Origin: Atopsyche davidsoni
Lineage: Eukaryota; Arthropoda; Insecta; Trichoptera; Hydrobiosidae
Direction of reading: 5' to 3'
NCBI GenBank assembly: GCA_022113835.1
Contig: JAILWY010000028.1
Location: 62,001-126,000 of the forward strand
Length of the DNA stretch: 64,000 nt
Positions 1 to 8,300 of this stretch are shown piece after piece. Below the pieces are notes generated by a model. It did not search any database. It saw only the letters and a program-made list of their open reading frames with translations, and was not told the origin of the DNA. Position numbers and translations under genes: made by a program. How positions within the stretch are numbered: the first letter of the stretch is position 1; each line of letters opens with the position of its first letter.

Positions 1-1194
1 TTTTCCGACCAAAAGACATGATTTTCTATAGGAATTTGCTGTTTTCAAAGAAAAAATATTTATCTCCTCAGTCATTCTGCAATCCTGGTACTTTTGAGCC
101 GTTTCCCATGGTTGGGTTGAGTATTTGAAAAAAAATTACCTCCTGCAGCGTTCTGCTGCCCTGGTACAAAACCTAAGTTTTACTTGGACGGTAATTTTAA
201 ATTTCAAATTTCTCTTCATACAATCCTCCAGCCTAATGTGCTGGGCAGTGTTTACTAAAATACCTATTAAACTTCAGTTTCTATTGAATAAATGCTATTT
301 CCTGATAAGAATTGTGATTTCTATGAAAATAATCATCTCCCAGCTGAGTCCTGCCTTCCAGGTTCTATTCCCAAGTATGAATATATGAATAATAAATATG
401 TTCATTTTACGACCAAAGACATGATTTTCTATAGGAATTTGCTGATTTGAATAAAAAAATATTTATCTCCTCAGTCAGTCTGAAATCCTGGTACTTTTGA
501 GCCGTTTTCCATGGTTGGGTTGAGTATTTGAAAAAAAATTACCTCCTGCAGCGTTCTGCTGCCCTGGTACAAAACCTAAGTTTTACTTGGACGGTAATTT
601 TAAATTTCAAATTTCTCTTCATACAATCCTCCAGCCTAATGTGCTGGGCAGCGTTTACTAAAATACCTATTAAACTTCAGTTTCTATTGAATAAATGCTA
701 TTTCCTGATAAGAATTGTGATTTCTATGAAAATAATCATCTCCCAGCTGAGTCCTGCCTTCCAGGTTCTATTCCCAAGTATGAATATATGAATAATAAAT
801 ATGTTCATTTTACGACCAAAAGACATGATTTTCTATAGGAATTTGCTGAATTGAATAAAAAAATATTTATCTCCTCAGTCAGTCTGCAATCCTGGTATTT
901 TTGAGCCGTTTTCCATGGTTGGGTTGAGTATCTGAAAAAAAATTACCTCCTGCAGCGTTCTGCTGCCCTGGTACAAAACCTAAGTTTTACTTGGACGGTA
1001 ATTTTAAATTTCAAATTTCTCTTCATACATTCCTCCAGCCTAATGTGCTGGGCAGTGTTTACTAAAATACCAATTAAACTTCAGTTTCTATTGAATAAAT
1101 GCTATTTCCTGATAAGAATTGTGATTTCTATGAAAATAATCATCTCCCAGCTGAGTCCTGCCTTCCAGGTTCTATTCCCAAGTATGAATATATG
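1..1194 (+). repeat. 404-bp satellite array, block 1 (about 3 monomers)
   Basis: About three head-to-tail copies of the satellite that fills the window. Landmarks in order are ttttccgaccaaaagacatg (or the ttttacgacc variant), a run of A before atttatctcctcag, tgagccgttttccatggttg, cctgcagcgttctgctgccc, cctccagcctaatgtgctgg, a cctgataagaattgtgattt motif and cccaagtatgaatatatgaa. The second unit is 403 bp from the first because one A is missing in accaaagac. The block ends where an LTR retrotransposon interrupts the last monomer at its ATATG. A 264-base open frame in each monomer begins at TTG, has no ATG, and is not treated as a gene. Confidence 0.95.
1190..1194. repeat. Target-site duplication ATATG, left side of LTR element
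   Basis: ATATG here is repeated at 5380-5384, directly after the right LTR. Uninterrupted monomers read gaatatatgaataat at this place, so removing the element and one ATATG restores the satellite. A 5-bp duplication fits Bel/Pao elements. Confidence 0.93.
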
Positions 1195-1617
1195 TGTACG
1201 ATTTTAAGGATGGTACCACCATCTATGTATGAGCTATCAAAGTGGTGATAGCTCAGGGAACTGTTTTGCGAGCCATGTGACATATGAGTCATATGACGGC
1301 GAATTTATGGCCTAGAGAGGGGGGGGCAGTGGCGTATAAAAGAGCGGGCTGGCCTGCAGCTCATGCTCTTTTTCTCCTCTATTTCTCTCTATTCTCAGTT
1401 CTTCCCTATTCTCTGATTGTTATGTGATATTTATATTGTAATTAAAAACGGAAATCATAAAATCCGAATTTTATTGAAGAACGAGACGTGCATCATAACC
1501 TTAAAGTAAAGAATAACGACCATTAATCCCGGTCGAGTAACGAGCCGAAGATCGTACATGTGTGGGCTGAATTTACAACTCAGCAGGATCCACGCATGCT
1601 GCGGATCGGCGCGAACA
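1195..1617 (+). repeat. 5' LTR
   Basis: It matches 4957-5379 base for base by eye, except that positions 1614-1615 are AA where the right LTR has TC. It begins tgtacgatttt and ends aaca. Near the start are two hairpins: GATGG/CCATC around a 5-base loop (1209-1223) and a perfect 9-bp stem GAGCTATCA/TGATAGCTC with a 6-base loop (1231-1254). An AP-1-like TGAGTCA lies at 1285-1291 between two CATATG motifs. A TATA box follows at 1335, then a long pyrimidine stretch. Confidence 0.94.
1335..1341 (+). promoter_or_regulatory. TATA box of the 5' LTR
   Basis: TATAAAA inside the left LTR, just after a run of eight G. Transcription would be expected to start about 25-35 bases downstream, near the ctcatgctctttttc stretch around 1360-1370. 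The exact start cannot be fixed from the sequence. Confidence 0.65.
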
Positions 1618-1635
1618 TGGTCCTTCGAACTCAGA
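1618..1635 (+). other. Probable tRNA primer-binding site
   Basis: The bases tggtccttcgaactcaga directly follow the CA end of the left LTR. TGG at the start is complementary to the CCA end of a tRNA, and the reverse complement contains a GTTCGAA-like T-arm sequence, as expected for a tRNA 3' end. Its position supports the LTR boundary at 1617. The priming tRNA is not identified. Confidence 0.7.
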
Positions 1636-2237
1636 TGTTGGAACAGTTTGTAACTGCATCAGGATGTCCCAAAACAAGACATCGTAACCGGAGCAGCGCA
1701 GTGCACGCATCATGATCAGACGAGTCATCACCAGGAGCCAGACGAGTGGAAGTCGAACTGAACGTGAGTACCGATCTCCTTGTATCACGTCCTATCATCG
1801 GAAATAATGCAATCTCATTATTGTCAGCATCGGACTTCCCGTCATTAGTTTTTTGTAATCAGTAGGTAGGTGATAGTTTTTTGAACAAGTGCACGTCGTT
1901 AGTTGAATTTATTGTTTTTAAAAAAGTTTTAAGGTTAAAATGTATATGTTCGTCTCTCGTCGATAATTTTAAATGTTACAAAGTAAGTAGGTAGAACACG
2001 TGGAGCACGTGTAGATAATTATTTGGATCAATGCTTTGGTTGAAGAAATGTCATAATTAGAACACAGATGACGTTCGCGTAAGCGTGGCAAAATTAAAAA
2101 AATTTATTATATTATTTTTAAAAAAATATTATATTAGTTGGAACATAAATAACTAATATAACGGAAATTAAGTAAAAATAAAGTAAAGGACTCGGTGATT
2201 ATTAAAATAATAACGGATTCATTTGTCAATTTTAAAA
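1636..2237 (+). other. Retrotransposon leader between primer site and Gag start
   Basis: About 600 bases of untranslated leader. The first 180 bases are of mixed composition, and the rest is AT-rich with runs such as aaaaaaatattatatt near 2125. I see no convincing gene here. A 71-codon reverse-strand frame at 1573-1788 straddles the LTR boundary and resembles nothing I know. The leader may hold packaging signals, but none can be recognised by eye. Confidence 0.6.
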
Positions 2238-4325
2238 ATGGCGGAATTAAAAGAACTCATAATGAAGCGAAGATGTATTATGGGCCAAATAACGAGTTGT
2301 GGTAGTTACTTCGCTTCAGAATCCAGTAGCCTAGCACAAATACCTTTAAGATTGAAAAAAATGGAAGAATGTTACGAGGAGATCTATAAGATACAATCGA
2401 AAATAGAGTCAATCTCAGGTGTTGACGATGACGAATGGGAAACAATTGATGCCGCGTACTATGATACAATAGCGTTAGGGAAGAAGAGATTTAAAGGATT
2501 AGAGCCACCAGTTAAAGGAATAACCGGTGTGAAGGCGGTCGTCAAGTTAGAGCGACCGCAGCCAGGATTATTTCCTGGAGTTGAGGAAGGGAACCGCGTC
2601 GTCAAGTTAGAGCGACCGCAGCCAGGATTATTTCCTGGAGTTGAGGAAGGGAACCGCGTCGTCAAGTTAGAGCGACCGCAGCCAGGATTATTTCCTGGAG
2701 CTGAGGAAGGGAACCGCGTCGTCAAGTTAGAGCGACCGCAGCCAGGATTATTTCCTGGAGTTGAGGAAGGGAACCGCGTCGTCAAGTTAGAGCGACCGCA
2801 GCCAGGATTATTTCCTGGAGTTGAGGAAGGGAACCGCGTCGTCAAGTTAGAGCGACCGCAGCCAGGATTATTTCCTGGAGCTGAGGAAGGGAACCGCGTC
2901 GTCAAGTTAGAGCGACCGCAGCCAGGATTATTTCCTGGAGCTGAGGAAGGGAACCGCGTCGTCAAGTTAGAGCGACCGCAGCCAGGATTATTTCCTGGAG
3001 TTGAGGAAGGGAACCGCGTCGTCAAGTTAGAGCGACCGCAGCCAGGATTATTTCCTGGAGTTGAGGAAGGTAACCGCGTCGTCAAGTTAGAGCGACCGCA
3101 GCCAGGATTATTTCCTGGAGCTGAGGAAGGGAACCGCGTCGTCAAGTTAGAGCGACCGCAGCCAGGATTATTTCCTGGAGTTGAGGAAGGGAACCGCGTC
3201 GTCAAGTTAGAGCGACCGCAGCCAGGATTATTTCCTGGAGTTGAGGAAGGGAACCGAGTCGTCAAGTTAGAGCGATGGCAGCCAGGATTAGTTTCTGGAG
3301 TTGAGGAAGGGAACCGCGTCGTCAAGTTAGAGCGACCGCAGCCAGGATTAGTTTCTGGAGTTGAGGAAGGGAACCGAGTCGTCAAGTTAGAGCGACCGCA
3401 GCCAGGATTATTTCCTGGAGTTGAGGAAGGGAACCGCGTCGTCAAGTTAGAGCGACCGCAACCAGGATTATTTCCTGGAGTTGAGGAAGGGAACCGCGTC
3501 GTCAAGTTAGAGCGACCGCAACCAGGATTATTTCCTGGAGTTGAGGAAGGGAACCGCGTCGTCAAGTTAGAGCGACCGCAGCCAGGATTATGTCCTGGAG
3601 TTGAGAAAGGGGACTGCGTTGTCAAGTTGGAACGATCGCAGGAAACGGAAGCGGTGTCAAAACAAGATGACGGTTCATCATGTGTAGTGGCGCCAGCAAA
3701 GCGACATTTTTCATTAAAGGAAAAAAGTCGAAATTTAAGAGAAACATATCTTGCGGTTAGAAAAAGATTTCTCGACTTAGAACTTCGGACTCAAGATAAT
3801 AAAAGGAGAGTAGAATATTCAATATTCAGGTTAGGACATTTGCTGGAGTGCGACCCTCCCAGTGAAGATGAGATCGTATCATCTTTACCTCGTCATGCGG
3901 CGTACAAACAGTTAACTGTTTGTACACCGCACGTTGTACGTAAGTACAACTACAAGGTTCAGGTAATTTTAAATTCATTCTACGTAGACAAGTTAATTAC
4001 GGGAACTGACACCATTGAACAAGCGAAAAAATTAAAATCGGATTTAGTTGAAATTTTAAGTATTATAGAAAAATCATTAGGTAGTTTCCGACCTCCTTCC
4101 CTTAACACCAGCCCAATCCTGATCGGTACGTCACTAGTAAGCACGCCGCAAAAAGACGTACGGGAGACATCTTTCAATCGACAAGATCGATACAAAATGT
4201 TTACACACATGATTTTTTGTTTTTGGAATCGATGGAAACGGAGTATTTGGGACAACTACAGGAGCGGTCCAAATGGACCAACAAGGGGAGACGAGAGATC
4301 CAGCAAGGGGACTTGGTCATCCTGA
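2238..4325 (+). CDS. Gag N-terminus / 20-residue repeat / Pol-scrap fusion ORF (Bel/Pao)
   Basis: A 695-codon open frame. I start it at ATG 2238, in aaaaatggcgg context, because the frame upstream of it offers only TTG. Residues 1 to about 95 are charged and helical and resemble the DUF1759-type Gag N-terminus of Bel/Pao elements (LRLKKMEECYEEIYKIQ region). Residues 101-460 are eighteen copies of a 20-residue unit beginning VVKLERPQPG, which is not part of any Gag I know. After a basic, helical stretch comes a short reverse transcriptase fragment containing FYVDKLITG. Tyr582-Lys585 replaces the usual YVDD, so a catalytic aspartate is lost. The text then jumps to the start of the DUF5641-type region (ILIGTSLVSTP), which leaves this frame after FWNRWK. 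The fusion could still be translated as a Gag-like protein, but it cannot supply enzymes. Confidence 0.75.
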   Translation: MAELKELIMKRRCIMGQITSCGSYFASESSSLAQIPLRLKKMEECYEEIYKIQSKIESISGVDDDEWETIDAAYYDTIALGKKRFKGLEPPVKGITGVKAVVKLERPQPGLFPGVEEGNRVVKLERPQPGLFPGVEEGNRVVKLERPQPGLFPGAEEGNRVVKLERPQPGLFPGVEEGNRVVKLERPQPGLFPGVEEGNRVVKLERPQPGLFPGAEEGNRVVKLERPQPGLFPGAEEGNRVVKLERPQPGLFPGVEEGNRVVKLERPQPGLFPGVEEGNRVVKLERPQPGLFPGAEEGNRVVKLERPQPGLFPGVEEGNRVVKLERPQPGLFPGVEEGNRVVKLERWQPGLVSGVEEGNRVVKLERPQPGLVSGVEEGNRVVKLERPQPGLFPGVEEGNRVVKLERPQPGLFPGVEEGNRVVKLERPQPGLFPGVEEGNRVVKLERPQPGLCPGVEKGDCVVKLERSQETEAVSKQDDGSSCVVAPAKRHFSLKEKSRNLRETYLAVRKRFLDLELRTQDNKRRVEYSIFRLGHLLECDPPSEDEIVSSLPRHAAYKQLTVCTPHVVRKYNYKVQVILNSFYVDKLITGTDTIEQAKKLKSDLVEILSIIEKSLGSFRPPSLNTSPILIGTSLVSTPQKDVRETSFNRQDRYKMFTHMIFCFWNRWKRSIWDNYRSGPNGPTRGDERSSKGTWSS
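2538..3617 (+). repeat. 60-bp tandem repeat, 18 copies, inside the Gag-like ORF
   Basis: Eighteen units in exact 60-base register, plus a degenerate nineteenth to about 3640. Each unit contains gtcaagttagagcgaccgca and encodes 20 residues in frame. Most copies differ only at a gttgag/gctgag site; units near 3241-3420 carry gtttct for tttcct, and one has tggcag for ccgcag. The near-identity indicates recent amplification by slippage or unequal exchange. Because 60 is a multiple of three, the reverse strand is also open over 2459-3625, and that frame is taken as a shadow. Confidence 0.97.
3902..3925. repeat. Perfect 24-bp palindrome in the Pol-scrap region
   Basis: The arm GTACAAACAGTT is followed immediately by its reverse complement with no loop. 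It lies between the post-repeat region and the reverse transcriptase scrap, about where a large deletion joined unrelated pieces of the ancestral element. Confidence 0.9.
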
Positions 4326-4543
4326 AGGAAGACAACGTTCAGCCACTACACTGGCCGATGGGGCGTGTCACGAGCCTACATCCAAGAGCAGACGGCTGTG
4401 TGCGAGTAGTTGATATTCGCACAGCCAAGGGGAGTACTACACGAGTCCACAGAGTTGTTTTGTTGCCAATGGACGACGTAGAAAACAAGTCAGTGGAAGA
4501 AAACTCTAAAGTGAACGTCATCAAAAATGACAAGTGTTTATAA
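4217..4543 (+). pseudogene. Frameshifted DUF5641-type C-terminus of Bel/Pao Pol
   Basis: This frame is displaced by -1 from the upstream ORF and overlaps its end. From about 4240 it reads EYLGQLQERSKW, then GDLVILKEDN, WPMGRV and RVVDIRTAKG. These are the conserved blocks of the domain (DUF5641 type) that follows the integrase core in Bel/Pao polyproteins. The part of the same domain up to FWNRWK is in the upstream frame, so a small indel around 4236-4243 splits it. I see no classical slippery heptamer in frame, so a disabling mutation is likelier than programmed frameshifting. The last ten codons run into the first copy of a direct repeat. The Met at 4217 is incidental; the true product would be part of a larger Pol. 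Confidence 0.8.
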
Positions 4544-4677
4544 ATCAGTGCTGATGCACTCAGTGCAATCCAAGAGGGATTGGAGACTCATAAGTGGAAA
4601 AGGGACCACAGTTTTAGATTTATTTTACTTTGTAATTTATTTCATGTTAGGTTAAGCTTTATGATTACGAAATAACG
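4511..4677 (+). repeat. Imperfect direct repeat, copy 1, before the 3' LTR
   Basis: It begins gtgaacgtcatcaaa and ends gaaataacg. It matches 4708-4895 with small indels; shared blocks include gacaagtgtttataaatcag, tgctgatgcactcagtg and catgttaggttaagctttat. The stop codon of the Pol frame lies inside this copy. Confidence 0.88.
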
Positions 4678-4707
4678 TAACGAAATAACTTTAAAGTGAA
4701 ACAAACA

Positions 4708-4895
4708 GTGAACGTCATCAAAGATGACAAGTGTTTATAAATCAGGTGCTGATGCACTCAGTGAAATTCAGGATGGATTAGAGACCACGGAATGGACTCC
4801 TAAGTGGAAAAAGGACCACGGTTTTAGTGATTATCGTTTTGACTTTGTAATTTATTTTCCATGTTAGGTTAAGCTTTATGATTTATGAAATAACG
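4708..4895 (+). repeat. Imperfect direct repeat, copy 2, before the 3' LTR
   Basis: The second copy, 197 bases downstream of the first, is about 20 bases longer because it includes accacggaatggactcc-type material missing from copy 1. The two copies have diverged more than the LTRs have, so the duplication is older than this insertion. The region between Pol and the 3' LTR otherwise holds no gene. Confidence 0.85.
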
Positions 4896-4945
4896 CGGAT
4901 GTAATGTCGATTAAGGAAGAAAAAACTATGAGATAGTGATTTCTT

Positions 4946-4956
4946 GGGGGGAAGTA
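4946..4956 (+). other. Polypurine tract
   Basis: ggggggaagta directly precedes the TG of the right LTR. A purine run at this position primes plus-strand DNA synthesis in LTR elements. Confidence 0.72.
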
Positions 4957-5379
4957 TGTACGATTTTAAGGATGGTACCACCATCTATGTATGAGCTATC
5001 AAAGTGGTGATAGCTCAGGGAACTGTTTTGCGAGCCATGTGACATATGAGTCATATGACGGCGAATTTATGGCCTAGAGAGGGGGGGGCAGTGGCGTATA
5101 AAAGAGCGGGCTGGCCTGCAGCTCATGCTCTTTTTCTCCTCTATTTCTCTCTATTCTCAGTTCTTCCCTATTCTCTGATTGTTATGTGATATTTATATTG
5201 TAATTAAAAACGGAAATCATAAAATCCGAATTTTATTGAAGAACGAGACGTGCATCATAACCTTAAAGTAAAGAATAACGACCATTAATCCCGGTCGAGT
5301 AACGAGCCGAAGATCGTACATGTGTGGGCTGAATTTACAACTCAGCAGGATCCACGCATGCTGCGGATCGGCGCGTCCA
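4957..5379 (+). repeat. 3' LTR
   Basis: 423 bases, TG to CA, a copy of 1195-1617. Its TATA box is at 5097-5103. It ends tcca where the left LTR ends aaca, and satellite resumes with ATATG at 5380. Confidence 0.94.
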
Positions 5380-8300
5380 ATATGAATAATAAATATGTTC
5401 AATTTCCGACCTAAAGACATGATTTTCTATAGGAATTTGCTGATTTGAATAGAAAAATATTTATCTCCTCAGTCAGTCTGAAATCCTGGTACTTTGGAGC
5501 CGTTTTCCATGGTTGGGTTGAGTATTTGAAAAAAAATTACCTCCTGCAGCGTTCTGCTGCCCTGGTACAAAACCTAAGTTTTACTTGGACGGTAATTTTA
5601 AATTTCAAATTTCTCTTCATACAATCCTCCAGCCTAATGTGCTGGGCAGTGTTTACTAAAATACCTATTAAACTTCAGTTTCTATTGAATAAATGCTATT
5701 TCCTGAAAAGAATTGTGTTTTCTATGAAAATAATCATCTCCCAGCTTAGTCCTGCCTTCCAGGTTCTATTCCCAAGTATGAATATATGAATAATAAATAT
5801 GTTCACTTTCCGACCAAAAGACATGATTTTCTGTAGGAATTTGCTGATTCGAATAAAAAAATATTTAACTCCTCAGTCAGTCTGCAATCCTGGTACTTTT
5901 GAGCCGTTTTCCATTGTTGGGTTGAGTATTTGAAAAAAAATTACATCCTGCAGCGTTCTGCTGCCCTGGTACAAAACCTAAGTTTTACTTGGACGGTAAT
6001 TTTAAATTTCAAATTTCTCTTCATACATTCCTCCAGCCTAATGTGCTGGGCAGTGTTTACTAAAATACCAATTAAACTTCAGTTTCTATTGAATAAATGC
6101 TATTTCCTGATAAGAATTGTGATTTCTATGAAAATAATCATCTCCCAGCTGAGTCCTGCCTTCCAGGTTCTATTCCCAAGTATGAATATATGAATAATAA
6201 ATATGTTCATTTTCCGACCAAAAGACATGATTTTCTATAGGAATTTGCTGTTTTCAAAGAAAAAATATTTATCTCCTCAGTCATTCTGCAATCCTGGTAC
6301 TTTTGAGCCGTTTCCCATGGTTGGGTTGAGTATTTGAAAAAAAATTACCTCCTGCAGCGTTCTGCTGCCCTGGTACAAAACCTAAGTTTTACTTGGACGG
6401 TCATTTTAAATTTCAAATTTCTCTTCATACAATCCTCCAGCCTAATGTGCTGGGCAGTGTTTACTAAAATACCTATTAAACTTCAGTTTCTATTGAATAA
6501 ATGCTATTTCCTGAAAAGAATTGTGTTTTCTATGAAAATAATCATCTCCCAGCTTAGTCCTGCCTTCCAGGTTCTATTCCCAAGTATGAATATATGAATA
6601 ATAAATATGTTCATTTTCCGACCAAAAGACATGATTTTCTATAGGAATTTGCTGATTTGAATAAAAAAATATTTATCTCCTCAGTCATTCTGCAATCCTG
6701 GTACTTTTGAGCCGTTTCCCATGGTTGGGTTGAGTATCTGAAAAAAAATTACCTCCTGCAGCGTTCTGCTGCCCTGGTACAAAACCTAAGTTTTACTTGG
6801 ACGGTCATTTTAAATTTCAAATTTCTCTTCATACAATCCTCCAGCCTAATGTGCTGGGCAGTGTTTACTAAAATACCTATTAAACTTCAGTTTCTATTGA
6901 ATAAATGCTATTTCCTGAAAAGAATTGTGTTTTCTATGAAAATAATCATCTCCCAGCTTAGTCCTGCCTTCCAGGTTCTATTCCCAAGTATGAATATATG
7001 AATAATAAATATGTTCATTTTCCGACCAAAAGACATGATTTTCTATAGGAATTTGCTGTTTTCAAAGAAAAAATATTAAACTCCTCAGTCATTCTGCAAT
7101 CCTGGTACTTTTGAGCCGTTTCCCATGGTTGGGTTGAGTATTTGAAAAAAAATTACCTCCTGCAGCGTTCTGCTGCCCTGGTACAAAACCTAAGTTTTAC
7201 TTGGACGGTAATTTTAAATTTCAAATTTCTCTTCATACAATCCTCCAGCCTAATGTGCTGGGCAGTGTTTACTAAAATACCAATTAAACTTCAGTTTCTA
7301 TTGAATAAATGCTATTTCCTGATAAGAATTGTGATTTCTATGAAAATAATCATCTCCCGGCTGAGTCCTGCCTTCCAGGTTCTATTCCCAAGTATGAATA
7401 TATGAATAATAAATATGTTCATTTTCCGACCAAAAGACATGATTTTCTATAGGAATTTGCTGTTTTCAAAGAAAAAATATTTATCTCCTCAGTCAGTCTG
7501 TAATCCTGGTACTTTTGAGCCGTTTTCCATGGTTGGGTTGAGTATCTGAAAAAAAATTACCTCCTGCAGCGTTCTGCTGCCCTGGTACAAAACCTAAGTT
7601 TTACTTGGACGGTCATTTTAAATTTCAAATTTCTCTTCATACATTCCTCCAGCCTAATGTGCTGGGCAGTGTTTACTAAAATACCAATTAAACTTCAGTT
7701 TCTATTGAATAAATGCTATTTCCTGATAAGAATTGTGATTTCTATGAAAATAATCATCTCCCAGCTGAGTCCTGCCTTCCAGGTTCTATTCCCAAGTATG
7801 AATATATGAATAATAAATATGTTCAATTTCCGACCTAAAGACATGATTTTCTATAGGAATTTGCTGATTTGAATAAAAAAATATTTATCTCCTCAGTCAG
7901 TCTGAAATCCTGGTACTTTTGAGCCGTTTTCCATGGTTGGGTTGAGTATTTGAAAAAAAATTACCTCCTGCAGCGTTCTGCTGCCCTGGTACAAAACCTA
8001 AGTTTTACTTGGACGGTAATTTTAAATTTCAAATTTCTCTTCATACATTCCTCCAGCCTAATGTGCTGGGCAGTGTTTACTAAAATACCAATTAAACTTC
8101 AGTTTCTATTGAATAAATGCTATTTCCTGATAAGAATTGTGATTTCTATGAAAATAATCATCTCCCAGCTGAGTCCTGCCTTCCAGGTTCTATTCCCAAG
8201 TATGAATATATGAATAATAAATATGTTCATTTTCCGACCAAAAGACATGATTTTCTATAGGAATTTGCTGTTTTCAAAGAAAAAATATTTATCTCCTCAG

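Larger units (their letters stand above)
1195..5379 (+). mobile_element. Bel/Pao-type LTR retrotransposon, internally deleted (non-autonomous)
   Basis: A 4185-bp element with two LTRs of 423 bp, each starting TG and ending CA, and a 5-bp target duplication. A primer-binding site follows the left LTR and a purine run precedes the right one. The family call rests on the protein remnants: a Gag N-terminus of the type found in Bel/Pao elements (DUF1759-like), a short piece around the reverse transcriptase YVDD box, and the C-terminal DUF5641-type domain that follows Bel/Pao integrases. Protease, most of reverse transcriptase, RNase H and the integrase core are absent; the whole interior is only 3.3 kb. 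The LTRs differ at two adjacent bases by my reading, so the insertion is young. Movement would need proteins from a complete relative. Confidence 0.9.

Noticed and set aside
125..388. An 87-codon open frame repeated in most satellite monomers
   Set aside because: It begins at TTG with no ATG, no promoter or splice signals are linked to it, and variants change residues freely. Many monomers have tatctg instead of tatttg and lose even the TTG. It is a by-product of the repeat.
1573..1788. A reverse-strand frame across the LTR and leader
   Set aside because: Short, crosses the LTR boundary and primer site, and shows no recognisable domain.
2538..3617. Possible CRISPR array
   Set aside because: Units abut with no unique spacers, are translated in frame, and lie in a retrotransposon in a eukaryotic setting.
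2459..3625. A 388-codon open frame on the reverse strand over the Gag repeat
   Set aside because: It exists because a 60-base unit without stops in one phase stays open however often it is copied. It resembles no family, and the forward frame has the Bel/Pao flanks.
3980..4255. A reverse-strand frame opposite the Pol scraps
   Set aside because: It lies entirely over forward-strand sequence with recognisable Pol motifs, so it is a shadow.
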